Source: Alphaproteobacteria bacterium (lineage in GTDB: Bacteria; Pseudomonadota; Alphaproteobacteria; JAJUGE01). From it: 51,566 nucleotides of DNA. Both the position numbers and the translations under genes were made by a program. Shown here piece by piece: positions 34,188-42,884 of the stretch. How positions within the stretch are numbered: position 1 is the first letter of the stretch; each line of letters starts with the position of its first letter. The notes beneath the pieces were generated by a model that saw nothing but the letters and a program-made list of their open reading frames with translations, searched no databases and had not been told where the DNA came from. The stretch lies in assembly GCA_029268305.1 (NCBI GenBank), contig JAJUGE010000011.1:1-51566 (forward strand). The letters are read 5' to 3'.

Positions 34188-34320
34188 GTTCGCGCAGGGC
34201 GCGTCGGAGCGCGCTTCGGACTTCTTCCTCGCTCAGTCGGAGCCTCTTGGCTATTTCCCTTGCACTGAATCCCCGAACTACCAGCCCGAGCACGATTTGT
34301 GCGGTCGTGTCCCAGCCCAT
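34165..34320 (-). CDS. 51-residue helix-turn-helix protein
   Basis: A short gene starting MGWDTTAQIVLGLVVRGF and continuing SAREIAKRLRLSEEEVRSAL, then RRALRELRSEDEQ. The central part reads as a helix-turn-helix of the sigma-region-4/LuxR C-terminal kind (GFSAREIAKRL-x-LSEEEVRSAL), with no other domain. A GGGGG run lies 8 bases upstream of the ATG. Such stand-alone HTH proteins can be transcriptional regulators or remnants of larger ones. It is alone on its strand; downstream it overlaps the end of the Cys-rich ORF. The interval 34321-34588 is AT-richer and holds no other gene I can see. Confidence 0.5.
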   Translation of the reverse strand: MGWDTTAQIVLGLVVRGFSAREIAKRLRLSEEEVRSALRRALRELRSEDEQ

Positions 34321-34588
34321 GTTGGCTGCCCCCGTGGTGGCCGACCATCATTAACATCTTGGCCTGCAGTTTAATCCGATATTTCTCAAATGCAGCATAG
34401 TGAATCCGCTTTTGCACTCAAAAGGTGTGGGCGTGGTCGCTGCTGGGTTCCGCACGCTCCCAGAACAGCTTTCCGAATCGCCAGTCGAATGGCCGACCCC
34501 GCTAGTCCGAAGTTTCGGCTGAATGAAAGGGATAGTTGCGGCCATCATGGTCGGCCGGACCTGAGGCGTCGCGGGAGGAGGCCCCACG

Positions 34589-35065
34589 ATGAAGCCCTGG
34601 CTCGCAGTTCCCGGTTATCTTCTGGCTGCCTGCATCGTCACGCTTGCGCCAGACTGCATCGCGGCGTGGAGGGCAGCCGAGACCGGGGACATTGCGAAGT
34701 TTGGCTACCGATCGAACGCGTTGCCGAGCTCGTCGGATCAGCGCGATCTGTTGAGACCCTATGGTCTCGACATCGGGCATACGGTAGTGCTCCGAGGCTG
34801 GTTTCGCTGCCCCCTTTACGCCGATCTCTGTGTTGTTGTGGCCGGAGCCTCACGGCTCCCGGGCGAGGAGAGGCGAGTCAAGGTTTCGCTGGCGACCGTC
34901 TCGCCGGAGCGGCGGAGCTATTTGATGGAACTTTGCGCCGAGCAGGCCGACAGGTGTCGTAACACGACGGTAGCAGGTCGGGTGATACGGGGAATCAACG
35001 GGCCGATCGTCATGGCAGACGAGATCAGGGTTGGCGGGATGCAGTTGGAGCGTCGCCCTCGGTGA
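34589..35065 (+). CDS. Exported hypothetical protein
   Basis: A 158-residue protein with a Sec-type N terminus (MKPWLAVPGYLLAACIVTLA) and six cysteines, of which four (FRCPLYADLC and LCAEQADRC) could form disulfides. GGAGGAGG precedes the ATG. I do not recognise a family. It sits alone, convergent with the sugar dehydrogenase gene 48 bases away. Codon use is in line with the neighbours, so it is likely a real gene. Confidence 0.6.
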   Translation: MKPWLAVPGYLLAACIVTLAPDCIAAWRAAETGDIAKFGYRSNALPSSSDQRDLLRPYGLDIGHTVVLRGWFRCPLYADLCVVVAGASRLPGEERRVKVSLATVSPERRSYLMELCAEQADRCRNTTVAGRVIRGINGPIVMADEIRVGGMQLERRPR

Positions 35066-35113
35066 TCCGTCGCGCCGTTGCTCGAATGACCGGAGCGGGA
35101 GCCGAGGAGACGT

Positions 35114-36235
35114 TTATCGGGAGTCGGCCGGCGAAAGGCGCAAGACCGCGCCGTCGGCCCGGTCGGTAAGTACATAGACCGCACCGTCCGGCCCCGCGGC
35201 GACATCGCGGATGCGGGCACCCAGCTCCAGGCGCTCCTCGCCGACGACGCTGTCGCCATCCAGGTCGACGCGGACCAGCCCTCTGGCGCTCAATCCGCCT
35301 ACAAGGACATCGCCGCGCCAATCGGCCAACGAGTCGGCGGTGTAGAAGATCATGCCGGAAGGGGAGATCACAGGGGTCCACTGGTGGACCGGCTGCACGA
35401 ATTCCGGTCGGGTCGGCGGGTCCGGAATGTCCCGGCCGTCATAGTGACGCCCCCAGCTGACCAACGGCCAGCCGTAGTTGCCGCCCGGCTCGATGATGTT
35501 CAGCTCATCGCCGTCGCGCGGCCCCATCTCTGCAACCCACAGCTGCCCGGTTTCGGGGTGGATCGCGGCTGCCTCCACGTTGCGGTGCCCGTACGACCAG
35601 GTCTCCTCGCGCGCGTTCTGATTGCCGACGAATGGGTTGTCGGGCGGAACCGAGCCGTCGCTGTAGATGCGCACGATCTTGCCGAGGTGGCCGGAAAGGT
35701 CCTGCGCCGGATCGAACTTGAAGCGCTCGCCGAGGGTGACGAACAGCTTGCCATCGGGACCGAAGACCAGCCGCGAACCGAAATGCTTTCCGCCGCTGAC
35801 TTTCGGCTCCTGGCGAAAGATCGTTTCGGTCCCCTCGAGACGCCTTCCGTCCTCGGTCAGTCGCCCGCGGGCGACGGCGGTCGAGGCGCCACCGTCGCCG
35901 GCTTCCGAAAAGGAAAGGTAGACGAAGCGAGTGTTCGCGAACTCTGGATCGAGCGCGACATCGAGCAGTCCGCCCTGATCTTCGTAGAAAACGGCAGGTA
36001 CCCCCTCGACAGGCTCGGAGATCTCACCGTCTCGATCCACAATTCGCAGGCGGCCAGGCTGTTCGGTCAGCAGCATCCGGCCATCGGGGAGAAATGTGAG
36101 GCCCCAGGGCCATTCGAGCCCCTCCGCTACGGTCACCACCCGGATCGGCCCGGCCTCGCTCTCGATCGCAGGATCCTGTGCAACTGCGGGAATCGTCGAA
36201 AGGCTCACAGCCGTGATGATCGCGATGGATCTCAT
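35114..36235 (-). CDS. PQQ-dependent aldose sugar dehydrogenase (Asd/YliI-like)
   Basis: A 373-residue periplasmic six-bladed propeller. The signal is MRSIAIITAVSLSTIPAVAQ. Family marks are GLEWPWGLTFLPDGRMLLTE, QGGLLDVALDPEF, YGHRNVEAAAIHPETGQLW, EMGPRDGDELN and GGNYGWPLVSWG, which include the residues that hold PQQ and calcium. It oxidises aldoses and feeds electrons to the respiratory chain through a cytochrome or quinone. GGAGA precedes the ATG. No PQQ biosynthesis genes are in the window. It lies 78 bases downstream of the amidohydrolase operon and may belong to it. Confidence 0.9.
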   Translation of the reverse strand: MRSIAIITAVSLSTIPAVAQDPAIESEAGPIRVVTVAEGLEWPWGLTFLPDGRMLLTEQPGRLRIVDRDGEISEPVEGVPAVFYEDQGGLLDVALDPEFANTRFVYLSFSEAGDGGASTAVARGRLTEDGRRLEGTETIFRQEPKVSGGKHFGSRLVFGPDGKLFVTLGERFKFDPAQDLSGHLGKIVRIYSDGSVPPDNPFVGNQNAREETWSYGHRNVEAAAIHPETGQLWVAEMGPRDGDELNIIEPGGNYGWPLVSWGRHYDGRDIPDPPTRPEFVQPVHQWTPVISPSGMIFYTADSLADWRGDVLVGGLSARGLVRVDLDGDSVVGEERLELGARIRDVAAGPDGAVYVLTDRADGAVLRLSPADSR

Positions 36236-36313
36236 GTGCTGGTCTCCTGCGATGGCAGCTGCCCCGCTTCCGTCTGCCCTGCATAGCCGTCGGGGCAGAG
36301 TTGGACCTCGCCG

Positions 36314-37774
36314 CTAACCGGGTCGGCCTCCGCTCAGTTCCAGCAGCCTGAAGAGCTCGCGGCGCGATTTCGGGCCGTGCGTGGCGAAGCTCGGGTTGGG
36401 TCGCTCGACATAGGCCTGCTTGATGCGGCCGATATGGTCGCCGGTGCTCGCCTTTCGCAATTTCTCCACGTCGAGTCCGTAGACGCGGGCGCCGTTGAGC
36501 CCGAAGATCTTTGCTTTTGCCTCGGGCGTGATCGCCGGATAGCCGTAGCGCTCCTGGAATTCCGGGGAAATCTGGAAGCTGCGGAACGCCTGGATCTGAT
36601 CCTGCGGACTGCCGTACCAGATGCTGTCGGTGCCCCAGCAGATTCGCTCCTCTCCGAAATGCTTCAGCAGCTTGCCCATGAGGTGAGCGGCCTGATCCGG
36701 CTTTGACATGTAGTGGCGCCAGACGCTGCCGAGCTCGGCGTAGAGATTGCCTTCGTTCGGCCTGAAGCCGTTCTCGTCGTGCGCGCGGATCAGGCGGTCG
36801 ACTCCCTTGTCGTTCTGCGGGTCGTAGGCACCCTCGACGACGCCCGATTCGAAGCCGGAGTGATAGCAGATGAAAGTGATGTCGGGATAAGCGGCGGCGA
36901 CCCGCGCGATGTCGCCGGGCTTCGAGTACTCGTACTCGAGGCCCGGCAGCGGGAGACCCCGGTGGGCGGTGACGATGGTCAAGCCCAGCTCTCGAGCGCG
37001 CTCGATGAAAGCGATTCCTACCGGATCGTCCATGTGATACCCGGTGCCGTCCGGTCCCCATTGCGGGTAGAGCTTCCAGGCGGCAACGCCATGAACCCGC
37101 ACCTGCTCCTCCATCCGCTCCAGCCCGCCCGGCTCGTTAGGCATGACGCCACCGTGGATGAGGCAGCGATCGCGGCCCTGCGCCTCCTCGATGATCGCCC
37201 GCGCCTCCGCCGCATAGTCGGTGGGCGTCGGATTGCTGCCGTGGGCACCCCAGAGGGCGGAAACGACCGCTGCGTCGGTATCGCTGTCGAGATAGACCTC
37301 CTTCAGGAGCTGCCGGGCGGAATAGCAGTCATAGCCTTCCTTGCAGTTGGCGGACTGGCCGAAGACCTCGAGCAGGTTCCGGCTCCAGCGCTCGCCGTCG
37401 CGGCCGGTGGCCCAGTCGCCGGAAGGATCGACGCAGTGGGTCTGGATGTCGAAGATGAACTCCTTCTTCCCCAGCTCCGCCTGGGCGAGCTGATCGTCGA
37501 AGGGCGCGTCGCGGCTGAGGTCGAAGAGGCCGCCGCGGGCGCCCAGCGCGGCGTTCGCCTCGTTCAGCGCGAGCAGCGTCGCCGCGGCTCCAGCGGTTGA
37601 AGTGAGAAACTGGCGTCGTCCCAGCCCCCGGCGCTTCGCAGCCTCGCCAACGAAGGTTTCAGCGTGACGTCGGGCCACGCTCTGTTCCTTCGTCAGCGGA
37701 AGGGGGACGAACTCTCCGTTGGAGGTCGTGTCGATCTTGATCGGCAGTCGCCTGCCCTGGGGATCGAAATCCAT
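36314..37774 (-). CDS. TAT-exported amidohydrolase-family protein
   Basis: A 486-residue Amidohydrolase_2 (PF04909-type) protein. A twin-arginine motif, RRQFLTSTAG (Arg53-Arg54), with a hydrophobic stretch follows an unusually long 50-residue leader, so export through Tat is likely. Active-site marks are FDIQTHCVDP, ITVTAHRGLP-like TIVTAHRGLP, ICYHSGFESG and CWGTDSIWYGSP. Members are metal hydrolases or decarboxylases of aromatic and cyclic acids. The DxH of cytoplasmic relatives is changed to DIQTH. GGGAGGAG precedes the ATG. It is the last gene of the amidohydrolase-Rieske-VOC set. Confidence 0.85.
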   Translation of the reverse strand: MDFDPQGRRLPIKIDTTSNGEFVPLPLTKEQSVARRHAETFVGEAAKRRGLGRRQFLTSTAGAAATLLALNEANAALGARGGLFDLSRDAPFDDQLAQAELGKKEFIFDIQTHCVDPSGDWATGRDGERWSRNLLEVFGQSANCKEGYDCYSARQLLKEVYLDSDTDAAVVSALWGAHGSNPTPTDYAAEARAIIEEAQGRDRCLIHGGVMPNEPGGLERMEEQVRVHGVAAWKLYPQWGPDGTGYHMDDPVGIAFIERARELGLTIVTAHRGLPLPGLEYEYSKPGDIARVAAAYPDITFICYHSGFESGVVEGAYDPQNDKGVDRLIRAHDENGFRPNEGNLYAELGSVWRHYMSKPDQAAHLMGKLLKHFGEERICWGTDSIWYGSPQDQIQAFRSFQISPEFQERYGYPAITPEAKAKIFGLNGARVYGLDVEKLRKASTGDHIGRIKQAYVERPNPSFATHGPKSRRELFRLLELSGGRPG

Positions 37775-37816
37775 CGGCTTCTCCTCCCTTCAGTCGTTCC
37801 GCGATCGAAGCCCGGG

Positions 37817-38257
37817 TCACATCCCCTTGTCGGCGAGTTCCTTCTTCGCCTTCTCGGTCTTGTTCAGGGACGACAGGCCCATGCCCCGGAGCACGTCGGG
37901 CGCTTTGGTGAACTGGATGTTTTCGTAGCCGACGATCTCGATCCGGTTCCCCCACGGGTCGAGGAAATCGAGGAAGGGGCCGGGCAGGGGCCCGATTCCC
38001 GCTTCCTGCAACGCGGCGCGCACCGCTTCCTTGTCATCGACGACAAGGCCGAAGTGACGGCCGTCATCCGCGGGCTGCCTGCGCCCCGCCTGCAGTGCCA
38101 GGAACTGGTCGCCGAGATCAATGAAGGCGGAGTCCTTGCCCCGACCTCGCAATTCAAAGCGAAAGAGTCGGCCGTAAAACTCCAGCGCCTGGTCGATATC
38201 CCCGACCTCGAGCGCCACATGGTTGATGCCAATGGCGCGTGCTCTGGCGTCGGCCAT
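37817..38257 (-). CDS. VOC-family protein (glyoxalase/dioxygenase fold)
   Basis: A 146-residue single VOC domain. Likely metal ligands are His12 (INHVALEV), a His in GRHFGLVV and Glu in NRIEIVGYE. Length is short for an extradiol dioxygenase, so an isomerase, lyase or binding role is more likely. GGGGAG lies upstream of the ATG. It stands between the Rieske gene and the TAT amidohydrolase on the same strand, within one probable operon. Confidence 0.85.
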   Translation of the reverse strand: MADARARAIGINHVALEVGDIDQALEFYGRLFRFELRGRGKDSAFIDLGDQFLALQAGRRQPADDGRHFGLVVDDKEAVRAALQEAGIGPLPGPFLDFLDPWGNRIEIVGYENIQFTKAPDVLRGMGLSSLNKTEKAKKELADKGM

Positions 38258-38321
38258 CGATATCTCCCCTGTTTCCAGGAGAATCGATATAGGCCTTGCC
38301 CTCGGCTAATCGAGACGCGGC

Positions 38322-38735
38322 CTACACCTCGACGACGACGTAATCCTCCTCGACCGAGACGGGGAACGTCTCGGCGACGTAAGGACCTTCACAGACATTC
38401 TGCCCCTGCTCGACCGCGACTTCGTAGCTCTTGACCTGGATCCGGTCCGGCTCGCAACGCGACTGTCCGGTACGAAGGTCGAACTCCCAGCCGTGCCAGG
38501 GGCAGCGCAGGATTTCATTGGGCCGGGAAAAGCGGTACTCGCCCGGCTGGTCCGACTCGACCAGGCCGATCAGACGCCCTTCGCAAAGGCTGCCGCCCTG
38601 GTGGGGGCAGCGGTTCAGAATGCCGAACAGCTCGCCGTCGATGTTGAAGATGGCGATCGGACGGCCCTTGACGGTGACGAGCTTGCGACTGCCGGGCGGC
38701 AGGTCCCGAACTGGGGCGACGACGTGGCGACTCAT
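38322..38735 (-). CDS. Rieske [2Fe-2S] ferredoxin-like protein
   Basis: A 137-residue Rieske protein with cluster ligands Cys43 and His45 (NRCPHQG) and Cys78 and His81 (RCPWHGWEF). The rest is a single Rieske fold without a catalytic oxygenase domain, so it is a ferredoxin component. Its ATG overlaps the upstream amidohydrolase stop (ATGA). It probably receives electrons from the ferredoxin reductase encoded divergently at 41091, but no terminal oxygenase alpha subunit is in the window. Confidence 0.92.
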   Translation of the reverse strand: MSRHVVAPVRDLPPGSRKLVTVKGRPIAIFNIDGELFGILNRCPHQGGSLCEGRLIGLVESDQPGEYRFSRPNEILRCPWHGWEFDLRTGQSRCEPDRIQVKSYEVAVEQGQNVCEGPYVAETFPVSVEEDYVVVEV

Positions 38736-39847
38736 TTGTCCAGACCGTATACCTTCAGGGCGTTCTCGAAGAAGAACTGGCGCCGGCGCGCCGCATCGAC
38801 CCTGACCGGCAGGGCATAGGCGGGATCGTCGAAATCCCAGTGCGGATAGTCGGTCGCGAACAGCAGCCGGTCCCACCCGATCCACTCGATCGTGTCGAGC
38901 AGGTGCTCGCGGACCTCCGGCTCCTCCATCGGCTGGGTCGTCAGCCAGACGTGCTCGCGGATGTATTCGGATGGCAGCCGCTTCAGGTGGGGGGTCTCGT
39001 CGCGCATCCGCATGTAGAGCTTGTCGAGTCGCCAGGCGAGCGACGGCAGCCAGGCGAAGCCGGCTTCGACCAGGATCACCTTCAGCTTCGGGAAGCGCTC
39101 GAAGATGCCTTCCATGACCATGCTGGTCAGACCGGTCTGGCTGCACTGGGCGTGCCCGACCATCTCCTCGATGTAATAGGTGGGCCAGCCGCTTCCGGTC
39201 ACGGCGTTGCCGCCATAGCCGAAGGCGTGCACCGCGACGGGAAAACCTGCTTCGGCCGCAGCCTCGTAGATCGGCCAGTAACGGCGCTGGCCGATCGGCT
39301 CGCCGGTGCGGCTCAGCAGCAGCACCTGCGCGAAGTTGGGGTCGCCGGCGCGGCGCTCGATCTCTCTCGCGGAGAGGGCTCCGTCCTCGTAGGGCACGAC
39401 GACGGATGCCTTGAGGCGCGGCTCCTTGCTGGTCCACTCGGCTATCTGCCAGTCGTTGACGGCGCGGCAGTACGCCTCGGCGAAGTCGAGATTCTGCAGC
39501 GCCTGGCCGCCGCGCAACGGGTTCAGGATGCCGAGCTGCACGTTGTTCGGGTCGAGGTGCTGCTCGCGCATGAACTGGAGGTCCGAGCCGGGGCGGCCGC
39601 CGTTGGGCGGGTAGGCATCGCGGCGCGAGGCATCGGGCTGACCCTTGGGGTAGGCGGGTCCGAACTGCTGTCCCTGGCGACCGATCATTCCGTAGGTCTC
39701 GAGGTGACGCTGCCAGCGCTTCTCGAGGAACGGGTAGATCTCTTTCTCCACCGACTTCGGGCTCGGGTGGATGTCGCAGTCGGCGACGGCGATCTTCGCG
39801 GGCTGAGCCTTCTTTGCGACCGGGCGCTCCAGAACATCAACGCTCAT
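38732..39847 (-). CDS. Amidohydrolase-family protein (ACMSD-like fold)
   Basis: A 371-residue cytoplasmic Amidohydrolase_2 protein. The N-terminal metal motif is DCDIH (23-27); VAVHAFGYGG and TDYPH (332-336) supply the other ligands. The family contains 2-amino-3-carboxymuconate semialdehyde decarboxylase, resorcylate decarboxylase and hydrolases of cyclic amides. Its ATG overlaps the stop of the next amidohydrolase and its stop overlaps the Rieske ATG, giving a tightly coupled trio. It is clearly a paralogue of the 39844-40914 product. Confidence 0.88.
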   Translation of the reverse strand: MSVDVLERPVAKKAQPAKIAVADCDIHPSPKSVEKEIYPFLEKRWQRHLETYGMIGRQGQQFGPAYPKGQPDASRRDAYPPNGGRPGSDLQFMREQHLDPNNVQLGILNPLRGGQALQNLDFAEAYCRAVNDWQIAEWTSKEPRLKASVVVPYEDGALSAREIERRAGDPNFAQVLLLSRTGEPIGQRRYWPIYEAAAEAGFPVAVHAFGYGGNAVTGSGWPTYYIEEMVGHAQCSQTGLTSMVMEGIFERFPKLKVILVEAGFAWLPSLAWRLDKLYMRMRDETPHLKRLPSEYIREHVWLTTQPMEEPEVREHLLDTIEWIGWDRLLFATDYPHWDFDDPAYALPVRVDAARRRQFFFENALKVYGLDK

Positions 39848-40914
39848 GTGACCGTCTCCGTCAGGCGGGAATAGGTGTTGCGCGGATTGTCGACCATGAT
39901 CTTGCGCGCGAGCTCGCTCGACAGGCCCGGAGGCAGGACCTCGTCGCCGTCGAACTGCCAGTGCGGGTAGTCGGTCGAGAAGAGCAGCAGCTCGTCCGAC
40001 TGCATGTGCTCCATCAGCCGCTCGAAAGCGCCCGCGGAGGGCGGGCCGTCGACCGGCTGCAGCGTCAGGCGGATGTTCTCACGCGCGATCTCGGCGGGCG
40101 TCCGGTCGACCCAGGGGATCTCCATGCGGAGGCCGCGCCAGAACTTGGTGAGGCGCCAGAGATGTGCCGGCAGCCAGGTGAAGCCGGATTCGGCGAGCAC
40201 TACCTTCAGGTTCGGGAATTTGCTGAAGACGCCCTCGCAGATCAGGCTCGTCACCTGCGCCTGAAAGGCCTGCGCGTTGGAGGCATAGTCTTCGGTGTAG
40301 TACGAGGTCCAGCCGATGCCGGTGACGGAGTGGCGGTAGCTGCTGCCAGCGTGGATGCAGAGCGCCAGTCCGTGGCGTTCCGCCGCCGCCCAGATTGGCC
40401 AATAGATGCGCTTGCCGAGCGGCATCTCGCCCATGACCGGGACCAGCACCTGAACGAAGCGCTTGTCGGCCGCCAGGCGCTCGATTTCCTCGACGGCCAG
40501 TTCCGGGTTCTGCAGCGGCACCACGATCGAGGCGCGGAGCTTCGGCTCCCGGTCGAGCCATTCCTTCGCGATCCAGTCGTTCACCGCCTGGGCATAGCCC
40601 AGCGCCATATCTTCGCTGAACAGGAGATGCACGCCGTAGAGGCAGTTGCAAATCGCGGTGCTGGTGCCGAACGGGATCAGCGCTTCGCGTCGCAGTCGCT
40701 CGAGATCGCTGCCGGCGCGGCCCTTCTCGGGCTTCCAGTCGGGCCGGGCCGTGATCGGCGCATTCACCGGATAGGAGATCGACTCCAGGGCGTCGATGCC
40801 GCGCTGCACCACCGTATCCCGCCAGTAGTCGGTCATGTACGGCAGCAGCGCCTGCAGATTGGGTACTGCAGGATGGATATCGCAGTCGATGGCGCCCGGA
40901 TGAATGATGCTCAT
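39844..40914 (-). CDS. Amidohydrolase-family protein, paralogue
   Basis: A 356-residue Amidohydrolase_2 protein with DCDIH at 10-14, LCIHAGSSYRH and STDYPHWQFDGDE (TDYPH 314-318). It shares order and many blocks with its downstream neighbour (RVLVP/VPLQNPELAVEEIERLA-like and PxxxxLAESGFTWLP segments), so the pair arose by duplication. No clear Shine-Dalgarno precedes the ATG at 40914. It is the first gene of the leftward operon amidohydrolase-amidohydrolase-Rieske-VOC-TAT amidohydrolase. The two may form a hetero-oligomer. Confidence 0.88.
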   Translation of the reverse strand: MSIIHPGAIDCDIHPAVPNLQALLPYMTDYWRDTVVQRGIDALESISYPVNAPITARPDWKPEKGRAGSDLERLRREALIPFGTSTAICNCLYGVHLLFSEDMALGYAQAVNDWIAKEWLDREPKLRASIVVPLQNPELAVEEIERLAADKRFVQVLVPVMGEMPLGKRIYWPIWAAAERHGLALCIHAGSSYRHSVTGIGWTSYYTEDYASNAQAFQAQVTSLICEGVFSKFPNLKVVLAESGFTWLPAHLWRLTKFWRGLRMEIPWVDRTPAEIARENIRLTLQPVDGPPSAGAFERLMEHMQSDELLLFSTDYPHWQFDGDEVLPPGLSSELARKIMVDNPRNTYSRLTETVT

Positions 40915-41090
40915 CGGCGACCGCGCCGTTCAATGGGGACTCGGGTCAACTTTTCCTCCTGCGCCGGAGTGTTCTGCTAAGCTGGCTCACGGCGCATGTC
41001 GCGGCACAGGGGTAATGCCGGATTGAAATTGCGCCGGACCGCCATGCTTGTCAAATCTGAACAGGCCGGATTCCTGCCTCGGGTCATCTC

Positions 41091-42314
41091 ATGGTCGAAA
41101 CGAACATTATCGTCGGCGCCGGTCAGGCCGGAGCCTGGGCTGCTCTCGCAATGCGCGAGGCCGGGTTCGCCGGCCGCATCCTCCTGATCGGCGAGGAGGA
41201 GCACCGTCCTTACGAGCGGCCGCCGCTTTCGAAGCAGGTGCTGGTTGCGGCGGACGAGCCGGATGTCCTCTACTTCCACGAGGAGCGACGGTACACCGAG
41301 CATGCCATCGAGACGCGCTTTGGGGCGCGCGTCATGGCAGTCGACCCCGCCGAGCGCTGGATCGAGCTGCCGCAGGGGGAAAGGCTCGGGTTCGACCGGC
41401 TGCTGTTCGCGACCGGCGGCAGGGCGCGCCAGCTCGACATCCCCGGCGGCGAGCAAATCCGATATCTGCGGACGCTGGATGAAGCGCGCCAGCTGCGTCG
41501 CGCACTCTCTGGGTGCCGGAACGTCGTGTGCATCGGTGCCGGTGTGATCGGCCTCGAGATCGCGTCGAGCGCCAGGGCGCGAGGCGCGGCGGTCACGGTG
41601 CTCGAGGCTGCGGATCGGGCTATGCTGCGCGCTCTCTCGCCCGAAGGGTCGCAGTACATCGAGGATCTGCATCGCGGCGCCGGCGTGGAGCTGTGTTTCG
41701 GGGTTAACGTAGAGGCGGTGGAGCCTGACCGGGCGGGAGGCTTTCGGGTTCTGACTTCTGCGGGAGCATTCCTGACCGATTGCGTCGTCGCCGGCATCGG
41801 CATGACGCGCAACGACGAGATCGCGGCGGCGGCCGGGATCGCCGTCGACAACGGTATTCTCGTCGACGAGCACGGCCGAACGAGCACAGAGGGAATCTTC
41901 GCGGCCGGCGACGTCGCCGCGTTCACGCACCCGCTGTTCAAGCGACGACTCCGCCTCGAATCCTGGCGTCATGCGCAGGATCACGGGATCGCCGTCGGCA
42001 AGACCATGGCCGGCGTAGAGACGGTCTACGATGCCGTGCCGTGGTTCTGGACCGACCAGCACGGTGTCAATCTGCAAGTCTGCGGCTTTCCGTCCGACGG
42101 CGTGCAGTGCATCCGCCGGCCGGGGAAGGAGCCGCAGGCGTTCGCGTTGTTTCATGTGGACGCGGAGGGCATCTGCGTCGGCGTCACCGCGGTCGACAGC
42201 CCGCGCGAGGCGCGCGCAGGCCAATCCCTGATCGCGGCACGGCGACCGGTCGACGCATCGGCTCTCGCGGACCCGGCCGTGCCGTTGCAGCGGATCGTCA
42301 AGGCGGCACGCTAG
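41091..42314 (+). CDS. FAD-dependent ferredoxin reductase
   Basis: A 407-residue reductase of the Rieske-oxygenase ferredoxin reductase type. Its FAD motif is IIVGAGQAGAWAA, followed by RPYERPPLSKQVL, the NAD motif CIGAGVIGLEIASSARARGA, and EGIFAAGDVA near the second FAD site. It transfers electrons from NADH to a ferredoxin. It is divergent from the operon carrying the Rieske ferredoxin and converges on a CMD gene one base away. The oxygenase it serves is not encoded here. Confidence 0.93.
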   Translation: MVETNIIVGAGQAGAWAALAMREAGFAGRILLIGEEEHRPYERPPLSKQVLVAADEPDVLYFHEERRYTEHAIETRFGARVMAVDPAERWIELPQGERLGFDRLLFATGGRARQLDIPGGEQIRYLRTLDEARQLRRALSGCRNVVCIGAGVIGLEIASSARARGAAVTVLEAADRAMLRALSPEGSQYIEDLHRGAGVELCFGVNVEAVEPDRAGGFRVLTSAGAFLTDCVVAGIGMTRNDEIAAAAGIAVDNGILVDEHGRTSTEGIFAAGDVAAFTHPLFKRRLRLESWRHAQDHGIAVGKTMAGVETVYDAVPWFWTDQHGVNLQVCGFPSDGVQCIRRPGKEPQAFALFHVDAEGICVGVTAVDSPREARAGQSLIAARRPVDASALADPAVPLQRIVKAAR

Positions 42315-42315
42315 C

Positions 42316-42867
42316 TCAGCCCTGCGGCAGCGGGAACCTCTCGAGGTAGGGCATGTACGAGTCCTCGACGTCGATCTCGAGGCTCGCCAGCACCCGGACG
42401 ACCGCATTGTAGAATCCGATCGTGATGACGAGATCGGTCAGGCACTCGTTGTCGAGGTCGCGGGAGAGGGTGTCCCAGGTCGCCTTCGATAACTTGCCGT
42501 CGGCGGTCATCTCACGGGCGGCCTTCAAAACCGTCCGTGCCAAGGGCTCCAGGCTGCTCGTGCGGCCCGCGCTTTCATCGATCAGCGCGCGGATGTCGTC
42601 GTCGGTCACGCCGAAGTCGTAGCCGATCTTCACATGGTGCGACCACTCGTAGGGCGAGCGAGCGAGCCAACCGACCTGCAGGATGGCGAGCTCGCGCAGG
42701 CGCGGATCGAGTTTGCTTTCGAAGCGGATGAAGCGGCCGAGCGTTGAGAAGGCACGGGTGCCGTTGGGGCTGTTCACCAGCGCGCGATGAAGGTTGATGC
42801 CGCGCGCGAGCAGGTCCTGGTGCTCCGGCGGCAGGTCGTCCTTGTCGAAGTAGGGAACGCGGGCCAT
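42316..42867 (-). CDS. Carboxymuconolactone decarboxylase family protein without thiol motif
   Basis: A 183-residue CMD-fold protein. The helix that carries CxxC in AhpD reads SPYEWSHHVKIGYDFG, so it cannot do thiol redox chemistry; Glu and His remain and could serve acid-base catalysis as in gamma-carboxymuconolactone decarboxylase relatives. GAGGAG lies upstream of the ATG. It ends the operon TauD-SDR-SDR-CMD and lies 17 bases after the SDR stop. Confidence 0.88.
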   Translation of the reverse strand: MARVPYFDKDDLPPEHQDLLARGINLHRALVNSPNGTRAFSTLGRFIRFESKLDPRLRELAILQVGWLARSPYEWSHHVKIGYDFGVTDDDIRALIDESAGRTSSLEPLARTVLKAAREMTADGKLSKATWDTLSRDLDNECLTDLVITIGFYNAVVRVLASLEIDVEDSYMPYLERFPLPQG

Positions 42868-42884
42868 CGGGTCGTCTCCTCGGT

